From contig JAGWUF010000005.1 in NCBI GenBank assembly GCA_028868545.1, positions 1 through 64,000 on the forward strand: a stretch of 64,000 nt of DNA. The letters run 5' to 3'. Shown here piece by piece: positions 42,038-51,257 of this stretch. How positions within the stretch are numbered: position 1 is the first letter of the stretch; every line of letters begins with the position of its first letter. A program made the position numbers and the translations under genes. Source of the DNA: Lysobacteraceae bacterium. GTDB lineage: Bacteria > Pseudomonadota > Gammaproteobacteria > Xanthomonadales > Xanthomonadaceae. Under the pieces are notes generated by a model. That model was not told the origin of the DNA. It made no database searches and saw only the letters and a list, made by a program, of their open reading frames with translations.

Positions 42038-42334
42038 ATGAACACGCCTGTGCGTCAGACCAATACCCTTGCCGTGGTCAGCCTGGTCTGCGGCATCCTG
42101 GGGTGGACCGTGCTGCCTTTCCTCGGCAGCGTGGTTGCCGTCATCTGCGGCCACATGGCGCGTGGCGAAATCCGCCGCTCGCAAGGCCTGCAGGAAGGCG
42201 ACGGCATGGCCGTGGCAGGGTTGGTGATGGGCTATCTGGTCATCGCGCTCTCGGTGCTGGCCGTGATCGCGGTGATCCTGTTCTTTGGCGGGCTGGCAGC
42301 CGTGCTGGCCTTCGCCGGCGCGGCCGGGCACTGA
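42038..42334 (+). CDS. DUF4190 small membrane protein
   Basis: 98 residues with two hydrophobic segments (about 10-38, [28 protein letters not shown]; about 57-95) separated by [20 protein letters not shown], the pattern of DUF4190 proteins. Function is unknown. It starts nine bases after amaB and ends four bases before pyrD, so it is in one transcript with both. Confidence 0.8.
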   Translation: MNTPVRQTNTLAVVSLVCGILGWTVLPFLGSVVAVICGHMARGEIRRSQGLQEGDGMAVAGLVMGYLVIALSVLAVIAVILFFGGLAAVLAFAGAAGH

Positions 42335-42338
42335 GCGT

Positions 42339-43394
42339 TTGTACTCGCTGGCACGCCCGTTCCTGTTTGGCGTCGATGCCGAGCGTGCGCACGGCATCGG
42401 CCTGCTGGCGCTGGAAGCCGCCTATCGCAGCGGCATGCGCTCGCTGTTGGCCAAGCCTCCAAAACCGATGCCGGTCAAGGTGCTGGGCCTGACCTTTCCC
42501 AATCCGGTGGGTCTTGCCGCCGGCATGGACAAGAACGGCGCGCATATCGACGCCCTGCTGGCGCTGGGGTTCGGGTTCGTCGAAGTGGGCACGGTGACGC
42601 CGCTGCCGCAGGCGGGCAACCCCAGGCCGCGGATGTTCCGACTGCCCGAACAGCAGGCGGTGATCAACCGCATGGGCTTCAACAACGACGGCGTGGACGT
42701 GCTGGTGCGCAATGTCGAACGCGCCCGGCGCAAGACCGGCTTGCTGGGCATCAACATCGGCAAGAACAAGGACACCCCGAACGACCGCGCCGAGTTCGAT
42801 TACCTGCTGTGCCTGCGCAAGGTCTATGCGCTGGCCGACTACGTGGCGGTCAACATTTCCTCGCCCAACACCGCCGGTTTGCGCGAATTGCAGGAAGAAC
42901 AAGCGCTGCGCCGGCTGATCAGCATCCTGCGCGACGAGCAGGAAAAACTGGCCGCCAAGCACGGCAAGCGCGTGCCGGTGCTGGTGAAGGTGGCACCGGA
43001 TCTGTCCGAAAGCGACATCGATGCCTGCGCGCGTGTGCTGGGCGACCTGCGGGTGGATGGCGTGATCGCCACCAACACCACGATTGCCCGTGATGGCGTG
43101 GCCGGGCTGGCCCTGGCCGAGCAGAGCGGCGGGCTGTCGGGCGCACCCTTGATGAGCCAGGCCACCACCGTGCTGCGGATGTTGCGCACGCGCCTGCCCG
43201 ATGACATTCCGTTGATCGGCGTGGGCGGCATCCTGCAAGGTGCGGACGCCGCCACCAAGCAGGCCGCCGGTGCGGCACTGGTGCAGACCTATACCGGCCT
43301 GGTGTATCGCGGCCCGGCCTTGATCGGCGAGTGCGTGGACGCCCTGCGTCGGCGCAAGGAAGCCCCCAGTCGCGGGCATCTGCCACCGGAATGA
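42339..43394 (+). CDS. pyrD: Dihydroorotate dehydrogenase (quinone), class 2
   Basis: 351-residue FMN enzyme at the inner membrane that oxidises dihydroorotate to orotate in pyrimidine synthesis. The start is a TTG at 42339, which gives the family N-terminus (M)[18 protein letters not shown]; no ATG fits. Signals include [31 protein letters not shown], the catalytic Ser in VNISSPNT, and FMN-phosphate loop [13 protein letters not shown]. The stop overlaps the murB start. Confidence 0.95.
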   Translation: MYSLARPFLFGVDAERAHGIGLLALEAAYRSGMRSLLAKPPKPMPVKVLGLTFPNPVGLAAGMDKNGAHIDALLALGFGFVEVGTVTPLPQAGNPRPRMFRLPEQQAVINRMGFNNDGVDVLVRNVERARRKTGLLGINIGKNKDTPNDRAEFDYLLCLRKVYALADYVAVNISSPNTAGLRELQEEQALRRLISILRDEQEKLAAKHGKRVPVLVKVAPDLSESDIDACARVLGDLRVDGVIATNTTIARDGVAGLALAEQSGGLSGAPLMSQATTVLRMLRTRLPDDIPLIGVGGILQGADAATKQAAGAALVQTYTGLVYRGPALIGECVDALRRRKEAPSRGHLPPE

Positions 43395-44446
43395 ACGCGG
43401 CCAGCGGCAACGGCTACCGCATCGTCGAGAACGCGCGTCTCGATGCGCGCAATACGTTCGGCGTCCCGGCACGCGCACCGCTGCTGGTGGAAGTCACGGA
43501 TGCTGCCGCGCTGCCCGAACTGTTCGGGTATGCCATGTTGCGCGCGCCCTCCACATTGATCCTGGGCGGCGGCAGCAACCTGCTGCTGGCGGGCGATGCC
43601 CCGGGTGCGGTGCTGGCGCTGGAGACGCGCCGGATCGAACGCCTGCGCGACGACGGCAGCAACGTCATCCTGCGCGCCGATGCCGGCGTGGTCTGGCACG
43701 ATTTCGTGTTGTGGGCGCTGGGGCATGGCCTGTGCGGGCTGGAGAATCTGGCACTGATTCCGGGCACCGTGGGCGCCGCACCGATCCAGAACATCGGCGC
43801 GTACGGCGTGGAAGTGGGCGAGCACATCCACGCGGTGGAAGCCTTCGACCGCCAGCAGCACGCCACCGTGCGGCTTGCTGCGGCGGCGTGCGCATTCGGC
43901 TATCGCGATTCGCTGTTCAAACGCCAGCCGGACCGCTACCTGGTGACCGCGGTGGAGTTCAACCTGTCGCGCACCTTCGTGCCACGGCTGGGCTATGCCG
44001 GCATCGGCGAGGAGCTGCGCGCCATGGGCATGGCCGAGGCGCCGCGCGCCGCGCAAGTGGCCGAAGCCGTGATCCGCATCCGCCGGCGCAAACTGCCCGA
44101 CCCGGCGATAGTCGGCAATGCCGGCAGCTTCTTCAAGAATCCCATCGTGCCGCTGGCCCGGGCCGAGGCACTGCAGTCGCAATTTCCAGCACTGCCGCTG
44201 TTTGCAGGCAGCGATACCGGCAGCCGAAAACTCTCGGCGGCCTGGCTGATCGACCAATGCGGCTTCAAGGGCCGGCGCGACGGCGATGCCGGCGTCTCCG
44301 CCGAGCACGCGCTGGTGCTGGTCAACCACGGCCATGCCACCGGCCTGCAATTGCTGGCGCTGGCACGCAGGATTGCCGAAGCCGTGCAAGCGCGGTTCGG
44401 CGTGGCGATCGAGCCGGAGCCGCGCATCATCGGGGCGACATGGTGA
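43391..44446 (+). CDS. murB: UDP-N-acetylenolpyruvoylglucosamine reductase
   Basis: 351-residue FAD enzyme that makes UDP-MurNAc for peptidoglycan. The FAD-binding segment is [12 protein letters not shown], followed by [26 protein letters not shown]; the catalytic Ser is in [12 protein letters not shown]. It is the E. coli-like type I form. ATG 43391 overlaps the pyrD stop (ATGA), and its stop overlaps the transporter start. Confidence 0.96.
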   Translation: MNAASGNGYRIVENARLDARNTFGVPARAPLLVEVTDAAALPELFGYAMLRAPSTLILGGGSNLLLAGDAPGAVLALETRRIERLRDDGSNVILRADAGVVWHDFVLWALGHGLCGLENLALIPGTVGAAPIQNIGAYGVEVGEHIHAVEAFDRQQHATVRLAAAACAFGYRDSLFKRQPDRYLVTAVEFNLSRTFVPRLGYAGIGEELRAMGMAEAPRAAQVAEAVIRIRRRKLPDPAIVGNAGSFFKNPIVPLARAEALQSQFPALPLFAGSDTGSRKLSAAWLIDQCGFKGRRDGDAGVSAEHALVLVNHGHATGLQLLALARRIAEAVQARFGVAIEPEPRIIGATW

Positions 44447-45387
44447 GCGCGAATCCGCATCGCCAGCACCTGCATGCCGCCCTGCTGATGCTGGGCAGCA
44501 CGCTGGGCTTCGGCCTGATGGCGATCTTCATCCGGCTGGCCTCGAAGACCATCCCGACCTGGGAAGTGGCGTTCTTCCGCAACCTGTTCGGGTTTCTCGC
44601 CCTGCTGCCATTGCTGTTCGCCCCGGCGCTGCGGCAACCCAGGCCTCTGCAGGCCTTTGCCGACAGCGTGCGCACCCAGCAATTCCCGCGCTACCTGCTG
44701 CGCACCATGATCGGCATTGCCAGCATGTTCTGCGGGTTCTGGGCGATTGCCCACCTGCCGATGGCGCAGGCGATTTCGCTGACCTATTCCTCGCCGATCT
44801 TCGTCACCATCGCCGCCATCTTCATGCTCGGCGAGAAAGTGCGCATCCGCCGCTGGCTGGCGGTGGGTGCCGGTTTCATCGGGGTGCTGGTGATCGTGCA
44901 GCCATGGTCGCATGCGTTCAGCCAGGCCTCGCTGGTGGCCGTGGCCGCGGCGGTGCTCAGCGCACTGGTGGCGATCCAGATCAAGCAGCTTTCGGCGATC
45001 GACAAGGCCGACACCATCGTGTTCTGGACCTATGCGCTGTGGGTGCCGATGGCGCTGCTGCCGGCCCTGCTGGATTGGCATTGGCCACAGGGCAGCACCT
45101 GGCTGTGGTTGCTGGCCACCGGCCTGATGGGCACCACCGGGCAATTGCTGTGGACGCGCGCGCTGAAGCTGGGGGATGTCTCGGCGCTGACGCCGATCAG
45201 CTTCATGCAATTGCCCATCGTCACGCTGGCCGGCTGGCTGCTGTTCGATGAAACCGTGGGCGCCGCAACCCTGATCGGTGCCGGCATCATCCTGGCCTCC
45301 ACGTTCTACATCGCCCATCGCGAAGCGGTGCTGCTGCGCAAGGCCGCCACGCGCGCGCCCAGCGAAGCCAAGCTGCCGGGCGAATAG
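44440..45387 (+). CDS. EamA/DMT-family transporter
   Basis: 315 residues from ATG 44440. Two EamA repeats give about ten membrane helices, for example LLMLGSTLGFGLMAIFIRLA near the N-terminus and LATGLMGTTGQLLWTRALKLGDVSALTPI in the second half. Such proteins export metabolites such as amino acids, but the substrate cannot be read from sequence. It overlaps murB by seven bases and is last in the amaB-pyrD-murB run. Confidence 0.9.
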   Translation: MVSANPHRQHLHAALLMLGSTLGFGLMAIFIRLASKTIPTWEVAFFRNLFGFLALLPLLFAPALRQPRPLQAFADSVRTQQFPRYLLRTMIGIASMFCGFWAIAHLPMAQAISLTYSSPIFVTIAAIFMLGEKVRIRRWLAVGAGFIGVLVIVQPWSHAFSQASLVAVAAAVLSALVAIQIKQLSAIDKADTIVFWTYALWVPMALLPALLDWHWPQGSTWLWLLATGLMGTTGQLLWTRALKLGDVSALTPISFMQLPIVTLAGWLLFDETVGAATLIGAGIILASTFYIAHREAVLLRKAATRAPSEAKLPGE

Positions 45388-45477
45388 GCGGCCTCGACGC
45401 AAGATGAAATGCCATGCCTGCCACGCAGGGAGTCATCGACCGGCGGTACACTCGACGCAACCACGCGGCATCCAGGC

Positions 45478-46377
45478 ATGACCCAGGATCAGGATCAAAC
45501 CGATACCACGCAGCGCACGCTGTACAGCGACGGGCCGGCCCGTGCGACCAGGCGGTCGGCCTGCGTGGTCGTGATCCATGGCGAAGGGCTGGGCCGCAGG
45601 CTGGACATCGGCACCCTGCCCGTGCGCATCGGGCGTTCGCCCGAATCGGATCTGCAAGTCGCGCACAAGAGCGTCTCGCGGCAGCACTGCGAAATCCGAC
45701 TGCAGGACGACCGCTATCTCCTGCGCGACCTGGGTGCCACCAATGCCACCCGGCTCAATGAATCAAGGCTCGCCGGCGAACGCCCGCTCGCCGATGGCGA
45801 CCAGATCACGGTGGGCGAAAGCATCCTGAAATTCATCAGCCACGACAGTCTGGAAGCCAGCTATCACGAGGAAATCTATCAGCTCGCCGTGCATGACCCG
45901 CTGACCGACCTCTACAACCGCCGGCATTTCTGCGAGACATCGGACAAGGAAATCAGCCGCGCACTGCGCCATGCACGGCCACTGGCGTTGTGCATCATCG
46001 ATGTCGATCTGTTCAAGCCGATCAACGACCGCTACGGCCACATCCAGGGCGACGATGTCCTGCGCCGGATCGCCGGCATCCTGCGTGCCCATCTGCGCAG
46101 CGAGGATGTTGCCGCGCGCATCGGTGGCGAGGAGTTCGCGCTGCTGCTGTCCGAATGCGAGATGGCCGCCGCCCGTCAGCATGCCGAACGCCTGCGCGAA
46201 GCCGTGGCCAGCACCTCGTTCACCCTGGCCGGCGACCCGTTGCAGGTCACCATCAGTCTCGGGGTTGCCGGGCTGGCCCCGGGCTGCGACACCCGCACCG
46301 CCTTGATGGCGGCCGCCGATGCCGCGCTGTACCGGGCCAAGCACGAAGGCCGCAACCGCGTCTGCGTGGCACCCTGA
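45478..46377 (+). CDS. FHA-domain diguanylate cyclase
   Basis: 299 residues. An FHA domain (~50-125) has GRSPESDLQVAHKSVSRQHCEI, which binds phosphothreonine. A GGDEF domain (~135-295) has metal and substrate motifs DPLTDLYNRRHF and the signature GGEEF at 216-220, so it should be an active cyclic-di-GMP synthase. ATG 45478 was chosen; a longer frame from 45409 is not supported. A TACACT -10 lies at 45447-45452. FHA control implies regulation by a Ser/Thr kinase, none of which is in the window. Confidence 0.92.
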   Translation: MTQDQDQTDTTQRTLYSDGPARATRRSACVVVIHGEGLGRRLDIGTLPVRIGRSPESDLQVAHKSVSRQHCEIRLQDDRYLLRDLGATNATRLNESRLAGERPLADGDQITVGESILKFISHDSLEASYHEEIYQLAVHDPLTDLYNRRHFCETSDKEISRALRHARPLALCIIDVDLFKPINDRYGHIQGDDVLRRIAGILRAHLRSEDVAARIGGEEFALLLSECEMAAARQHAERLREAVASTSFTLAGDPLQVTISLGVAGLAPGCDTRTALMAAADAALYRAKHEGRNRVCVAP

Positions 46378-46411
46378 GCGAGAGGCTGGCGCAACGACCG
46401 GGGCCTGCCGG

Positions 46412-48376
46412 CTAGAGGTAAGCCTCCACATCGACCTCGCACAGCTGCTCGTCGCTCAGGTACTTTTCCGAATAGGCCCGGTACACGCCCGAGCGCAGGA
46501 ACAGGGCGAACAGTTCCGGATCCAGATGTTGCTCGCGGCTCATCCTGGCCATGATGGCAAGGGCTTCTGCCAGCGTCTTGCCCGGCTTGTACGGGCGATC
46601 TGCCGCGGTCAACGCTTCGAAGATATCGGCAACCGCCATCATCCTCGCCTCCATGCACAGCTGGCTGGCATCCAACCGGCGCGGGTAGCCGGTGCCGTCC
46701 AGTTTTTCGTGATGCCCGCCGGCGATTTCCGGCACGCTGCGCAGATGCCGGGGCAGTGGCAGCGCATCCAGCATGGTGATGGTCAGCACGATGTGCTGAT
46801 TGATCTTGTAGCGTTCTTCCTCGGTCAAGGTGCCGCGCCGGATGCCGAGGTTGTGCAGCTCGCCGAAGTCATACAGCAAGTCCGGCACGCTCATCGCAAA
46901 CCCCCAGCGGCTGCCCTCCGGGATGCGCTCCTGCGGCGGGCGCGGCACGCGGTGCTCCGGCTTGTCCGCCAGCAGGGCTTCGGTCACCGGCAGCGGCAAC
47001 GGCGGCTGGGTGCGCCTGGCCAGTTCGTCGCGGGACAGCCCCAGCCGGTCATCCAGCGTGCGCTGCCATTGGCGTGCGGCGATCTGCTGCAGACGCAGGC
47101 ACTTCTCGTCGGACATGAACTCGCTGCCGACGTTGCACTCGGCCACGAACGCGAACTCCGCATCCAGCGTCTGCAACAAGGCATCCCGCTGCACCGCCAA
47201 TGCCTGCGCATCCCCGCCCTGCGCCACGCCGCGCCAATAGTCGATCTGCGCATCGCGCTTGAGCACCTCGAAACGGGTGCGAATCTCGTGGATGCGGTTG
47301 TTCACCGTTTCCAGTTTGGTCGCCTTGTCCACCACGTACTCGGGGGTGGTGACCTTGCCGCAATCGTGCAGCCAGCCGGCGATGTACAGCGCTTCCCACT
47401 GTTCTTCATCCAGCGCGAATTCCGCGAACGGGCCCTCGGTCATGTCGCAGGCAGCACGCGCCAGCATGAAAGTCAATTCCGGCACCCGCGTGCAATGCCC
47501 GCCGGTGTAGGTGCTCTTGGCATCGATGGCATCGGCCACCATCCGGATGGTGGCATCCACCATCGCTTTCTGCGCACGCAGCAGCTCCTGGGTTTCCAGT
47601 GCGGTGGCAGCGCTGGCGGCCAGGGCCTCGATGAAGCTGGCACTGGTGGCGTCCACTTCGCCATCCTTGAACAGCACCAGCATGCCCAGCAGCGACTCGC
47701 GACGATCCAGCAACGGCACCACCAGTGCGGTGGCCTCGGCAAACTGCGCATCCACCCCCAGCGTGGCCAGTTCCGTCACCGACAAATGGCTGCTGACACG
47801 CTGCAGATAGGCGCGAGCACGCGTCATCGCCTCCGGCATGGCATGCGGATCCAGTGGCGGCAGATCGGGGGCGGGTTTGGCCTTGCCGCCCTCCACATCG
47901 AACGCAGCCACCCGCAATTCCTCGCCGCTGGCATCGGCCAGATACAGCAGGCCACCGCGGGCACCGGCGATATCCACCAGCTTGTCCAGCAGCCACGGAC
48001 GCAAGACATCGAAATCGGTTTCGGTGGACAGCCGGCGGTTGATGCGCAGGAAGCGCCGCATCGCATCGCGCATCAGGTCGAACCCGTAGCCAAGCTCCTC
48101 GATTTCGCGCACCGCGGAATGGATCACCGGATGATCGGTGAAATCGAACCGCCGCACGGCCTCGGCTTCGTGCGCCAATCGCGCCAGCGGCGCGGCAATT
48201 CGTCTGGCCATGAACAGCGCCACCAGCGCGGCGACCACCAGCAGCACGACGAACTCCCACATCCCCGGCACCAGATCGCCGAACCAGCGCAACACCGCAC
48301 CGGTAACGGCCACCAGCCCCACTGCCAGCAGCGTGATATGCAGATACAGCGGTGCGCCGCGGTGCTTGTGCTCCAT
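46412..48376 (-). CDS. Membrane GAF-HD-GYP phosphodiesterase
   Basis: 654 residues. Two membrane spans (~10-31 and 40-57) precede a HAMP-like linker and a GAF domain (~120-262). The HD-GYP part has His-Asp at 337-338 (LHDCGKVTTPEYV) and the GYP loop HHEKLDGTGYP near residue 575; a helical insert (~355-480) separates them. It should hydrolyse cyclic-di-GMP. Convergent with the FHA-GGDEF gene and 59 bases downstream of ispG. Confidence 0.9.
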   Translation of the reverse strand: MEHKHRGAPLYLHITLLAVGLVAVTGAVLRWFGDLVPGMWEFVVLLVVAALVALFMARRIAAPLARLAHEAEAVRRFDFTDHPVIHSAVREIEELGYGFDLMRDAMRRFLRINRRLSTETDFDVLRPWLLDKLVDIAGARGGLLYLADASGEELRVAAFDVEGGKAKPAPDLPPLDPHAMPEAMTRARAYLQRVSSHLSVTELATLGVDAQFAEATALVVPLLDRRESLLGMLVLFKDGEVDATSASFIEALAASAATALETQELLRAQKAMVDATIRMVADAIDAKSTYTGGHCTRVPELTFMLARAACDMTEGPFAEFALDEEQWEALYIAGWLHDCGKVTTPEYVVDKATKLETVNNRIHEIRTRFEVLKRDAQIDYWRGVAQGGDAQALAVQRDALLQTLDAEFAFVAECNVGSEFMSDEKCLRLQQIAARQWQRTLDDRLGLSRDELARRTQPPLPLPVTEALLADKPEHRVPRPPQERIPEGSRWGFAMSVPDLLYDFGELHNLGIRRGTLTEEERYKINQHIVLTITMLDALPLPRHLRSVPEIAGGHHEKLDGTGYPRRLDASQLCMEARMMAVADIFEALTAADRPYKPGKTLAEALAIMARMSREQHLDPELFALFLRSGVYRAYSEKYLSDEQLCEVDVEAYL

Positions 48377-48435
48377 CTTCGCCCCCCTGGCGTGTCCGGC
48401 AGATCGAGTCTAGCGCAGTCCGCCGGCCATGACGG

Positions 48436-49689
48436 TCATCCGGCGGGGCCGGCGCGATAGCGGCGATCGACGTAGGTGTCGATCAGTGTGATGAATTCCT
48501 GCGCGATGTGTTCGCCGCGCAGGGTGACGGTCTTCTCGCCATCCACGAACACCGGCGCCGATGGCGCCTCGCCGGTGCCCGGCAGGGAAATGCCGATGTT
48601 GGCGTGACGCGACTCGCCCGGCCCGTTGACCACGCAGCCCATCACCGCCAGCGTCATGTTCTCTGCGCCGGGATGGCTGATCTTCCATTCCGGCATCTTC
48701 GCGCGCACGTGCTCCTGCACCACCTTCGCCAACTCCTGGAAGAACTCGCTGGTGGTGCGCCCGCAACCCGGGCAGGCCGTCACCATCGGCGTGAACGCGC
48801 GCAGGCCCATGGTCTGCAGCAACTCCTGCGCGACGATCACTTCCTGGGTGCGCGAGGCGCCCGGCTCCGGCGTCAGCGAGATGCGGATGGTGTCGCCGAT
48901 GCCTTCCTGCAGCAGCACGCCCAGCGCCGCGCTGGAGGCCACGATGCCCTTGCTGCCGATGCCGGCTTCGGTGAGGCCCAAATGCAGGGCGAAGTCGCTG
49001 CGCCGGGCCAGGTCGCGGTACACCGCGATCAGTTCCTGCACGCCGGACACCTTGGCGCTGAGGATGATTCTCTCGGTCGGCAGGCCCAGCTCCACCGCGC
49101 GCTGCGCCGATTCCAGCGCCGACAGGATCAGCGCCTCGCGCATCACCCGGCCTGCATCCCACGGCTCGGCGCGCTGCGCGTTCTCGTCCATCAGCCGCGC
49201 CGCCAGTGCCTGATCCAGCGAGCCCCAGTTGGCGCCGATCCGCACCGGCTTGCCGTAGCGGATCGCGAATTCGATCAGCTGCGCGAACTGGGTGTCCTTT
49301 TTCTTGCCGAAGCCGACGTTGCCGGGGTTGATGCGGTACTTCGCCAGCGCTTCGGCGCAGGCCGGCTCGTTGCCCAGCAACGTGTGGCCGTTGTAGTGGA
49401 AGTCACCGATGATTGGCACGTGCACGCCCATCATCGCCAGCCGCTCGACGATCCGCGGGATCGCGGCGGCGGCATCGGCGGTGTTCACCGTCACCCGCAC
49501 CAGCTCGGAACCGGCGCGCCAAAGCTCGCCGATCTGCTTGCTGGTGGAGGCCACGTCGGCGGTATCGGTATTGGTCATCGACTGCACGACGACCGGCGCG
49601 CCGCCACCCACCTGCACGCCGCCGATGTCGACGGAACGGGTGATGCGGCGGGCAAGCGGGCCGAAGAGGTCTGGGGCGAGTGTGGTCAT
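48436..49689 (-). CDS. ispG: 4-hydroxy-3-methylbut-2-en-1-yl diphosphate synthase
   Basis: 417-residue [4Fe-4S] enzyme of the MEP isoprenoid pathway. It converts MEcPP to HMBPP. The TIM-barrel start shows [19 protein letters not shown]; cluster cysteines are in ACPGCGRT and [10 protein letters not shown] near the C-terminus. It is larger than E. coli IspG (372), with a gap insert typical of Xanthomonads. It is not in the ndk-der run where it often lies. Its promoter region includes the 30-bp inverted repeat. Confidence 0.96.
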   Translation of the reverse strand: MTTLAPDLFGPLARRITRSVDIGGVQVGGGAPVVVQSMTNTDTADVASTSKQIGELWRAGSELVRVTVNTADAAAAIPRIVERLAMMGVHVPIIGDFHYNGHTLLGNEPACAEALAKYRINPGNVGFGKKKDTQFAQLIEFAIRYGKPVRIGANWGSLDQALAARLMDENAQRAEPWDAGRVMREALILSALESAQRAVELGLPTERIILSAKVSGVQELIAVYRDLARRSDFALHLGLTEAGIGSKGIVASSAALGVLLQEGIGDTIRISLTPEPGASRTQEVIVAQELLQTMGLRAFTPMVTACPGCGRTTSEFFQELAKVVQEHVRAKMPEWKISHPGAENMTLAVMGCVVNGPGESRHANIGISLPGTGEAPSAPVFVDGEKTVTLRGEHIAQEFITLIDTYVDRRYRAGPAG

Positions 49690-49701
49690 GCGGGCATTTT
49701 A
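49690..49701 (-). promoter_or_regulatory. Predicted leaderless promoter of ispG
   Basis: Minus strand TAAAAT (49701-49696), GCCCGC, then the ispG ATG. The block GCTAAAATGCCCGCATG differs from the erpA block at a single base. No Shine-Dalgarno. The -35 area runs into the adjacent inverted repeat. Confidence 0.6.
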
Positions 49702-49714
49702 GCGGGCTACTCGC

Positions 49715-49831
49715 TTCCGGGGTCTGCCTGCCCCCTGCGGTTCGCCGCTTAGGCTCCGCATCCAGCTCCGATGCGCGGCCGCGCGCCATCCATGGCGCGC
49801 TCGAACCGCAGGGGGCAGGCAGACCCCGGAA
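49715..49831. repeat. Perfect 30-bp inverted repeat with inner palindrome
   Basis: The 30-base arms 49715-49744 and 49802-49831 are exact reverse complements. The 57-base centre contains another palindrome, GCGCGCCAT CC ATGGCGCGC near 49781-49800. The whole element is 117 bases and fills most of the divergent ispG-xseA gap. It could be a MITE/REP-like insertion or a large cruciform acting on both promoters. Confidence 0.9.
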
Positions 49832-49871
49832 CCCACCTCCACGCGAAGAGCAGTCAGTCGCCCATTGACGC

Positions 49872-49883
49872 TACGATGCCCCC
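49872..49883 (+). promoter_or_regulatory. Predicted leaderless promoter of xseA
   Basis: TACGAT (49872-49877), six bases (GCCCCC), then the xseA ATG. The -35 is weak. No ribosome-binding site is visible. Confidence 0.45.
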
Positions 49884-51215
49884 ATGCAGCGCCCCGCCCA
49901 CATCCTCACCCCCAGCCAGCTGAACACGCTGGCGCGCGACCTGCTGGAAGGCAGCTTTCCCAGCGTGGTGGTGGAGGGCGAGATCGGCAACATCGCGCGG
50001 CCGTCGTCGGGCCACCTGTACTTCACCCTCAAGGACGCGCGTGCACAGGTGCGCTGCGCGCTGTTCAAGCCCAAGAGCCAGTGGCTGAACTTCGTCCCGC
50101 GCGAAGGCCTGAAGGTGCTGGCGCGCGGGCGGTTGACCCTGTACGAGGCGCGCGGCGACTATCAGCTGGTGCTGGACGGGATGGAAGACGCCGGCGAGGG
50201 CGCGCTGCGGCGGGCGTATGAAGAACTGCAGGCGCGGCTGCAGGCGGAAGGGCTGTTCGATGCCGCCCGCAAGCGCACCCTGCCCGCTTTCCCGCGCCGG
50301 ATCGCGGTGCTGACTTCACCCTCCGGCGCGGTGATCCGCGACATCGCCAGCGTGCTGCGGCGGCGCTTTCCCTTGCTCGATGTCGAACTGCTGCCGGTGC
50401 CGGTGCAAGGCGAAGGCGCGGCAGCCCAGATCCGCAACACGCTGCTGCGCGCCGACGCCAGCGCCCGTTATGACGTGCTGCTGTTGGCCCGCGGTGGCGG
50501 TTCGCTGGAAGATTTGTGGGCCTTCAACGACGAAGCACTGGCGCGCGCGATTGCCGCCTGCGCCACGCCGGTAGTGTCGGCGATCGGCCATGAAACCGAT
50601 TTCTCGCTGAGCGACTACGCCGCCGACCTGCGTGCGCCCACACCGTCGGCTGCGGCCGAGTTGCTGGTGCCCGATGCCGCCGTGCTGGCGGCGCGGCTGG
50701 CCACCCTGCAGCGGCAGTTGCAGGCCCAGCAGGCGCATGCCCTGCGCCAGTACATGCAGCGCAGCGATCGCGCCTTCCTGCGGCTGCAGGCGCAGCGCCC
50801 GCAGGCGCGGCTGGCGGCGCAGGCACAGCGTGCGGCACAGGTGCGGCTGCGGCTGGACAACGCCATTGCCCGCCGGCTGGAACGCGAGCATGCGGCCCTG
50901 CGTCATGCCGACGCCGTGTTGCGTGCCCGGCACCCGCAACGCCACCTGCAACAGCTGCGCGAACGCCTGCACCTGCTGGCGCAGCGGCCGCAGGCCTTGA
51001 TTGCCCAGCGTCTGCAGCACGAAACCCTGCACTTGCGCGGCCTGGCCCGCGCCTTGCATGCGATCAGCCCGCTGGCCACGGTGGCACGCGGCTACAGCAT
51101 CCTGCAACACGACGACGGTCGCATCATCCGCCGCCGCGAGGATGCCGCAACCGGTGACCGCCTGCGCGCACGCCTGCAGGATGGCGAATTGCAGGTGCAG
51201 GTGGTCGAACCATGA
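49884..51215 (+). CDS. xseA: Exodeoxyribonuclease VII large subunit
   Basis: 443-residue nuclease subunit that trims single-stranded DNA with the small subunit XseB. An N-terminal OB-fold (~5-100, [29 protein letters not shown]) precedes the catalytic part with [14 protein letters not shown] and [11 protein letters not shown]. The coiled, Arg/Gln-rich helical region (~270-380) is normal. xseB is not in the window. Confidence 0.96.
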   Translation: MQRPAHILTPSQLNTLARDLLEGSFPSVVVEGEIGNIARPSSGHLYFTLKDARAQVRCALFKPKSQWLNFVPREGLKVLARGRLTLYEARGDYQLVLDGMEDAGEGALRRAYEELQARLQAEGLFDAARKRTLPAFPRRIAVLTSPSGAVIRDIASVLRRRFPLLDVELLPVPVQGEGAAAQIRNTLLRADASARYDVLLLARGGGSLEDLWAFNDEALARAIAACATPVVSAIGHETDFSLSDYAADLRAPTPSAAAELLVPDAAVLAARLATLQRQLQAQQAHALRQYMQRSDRAFLRLQAQRPQARLAAQAQRAAQVRLRLDNAIARRLEREHAALRHADAVLRARHPQRHLQQLRERLHLLAQRPQALIAQRLQHETLHLRGLARALHAISPLATVARGYSILQHDDGRIIRRREDAATGDRLRARLQDGELQVQVVEP

Positions 51216-51219
51216 CGCA

Positions 51220-51240
51220 GCCGCCCGTGCTGCGGGCGGC
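51220..51240. terminator. Hairpin between convergent xseA and the EAL gene
   Basis: GCCGCCCG (51220-51227) pairs with CGGGCGGC (51233-51240) over a five-base loop, five bases after the xseA stop. It could end transcripts from either side. No T-run. Confidence 0.55.
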
Positions 51241-51257
51241 ACGGCCGCAATGCCGGA

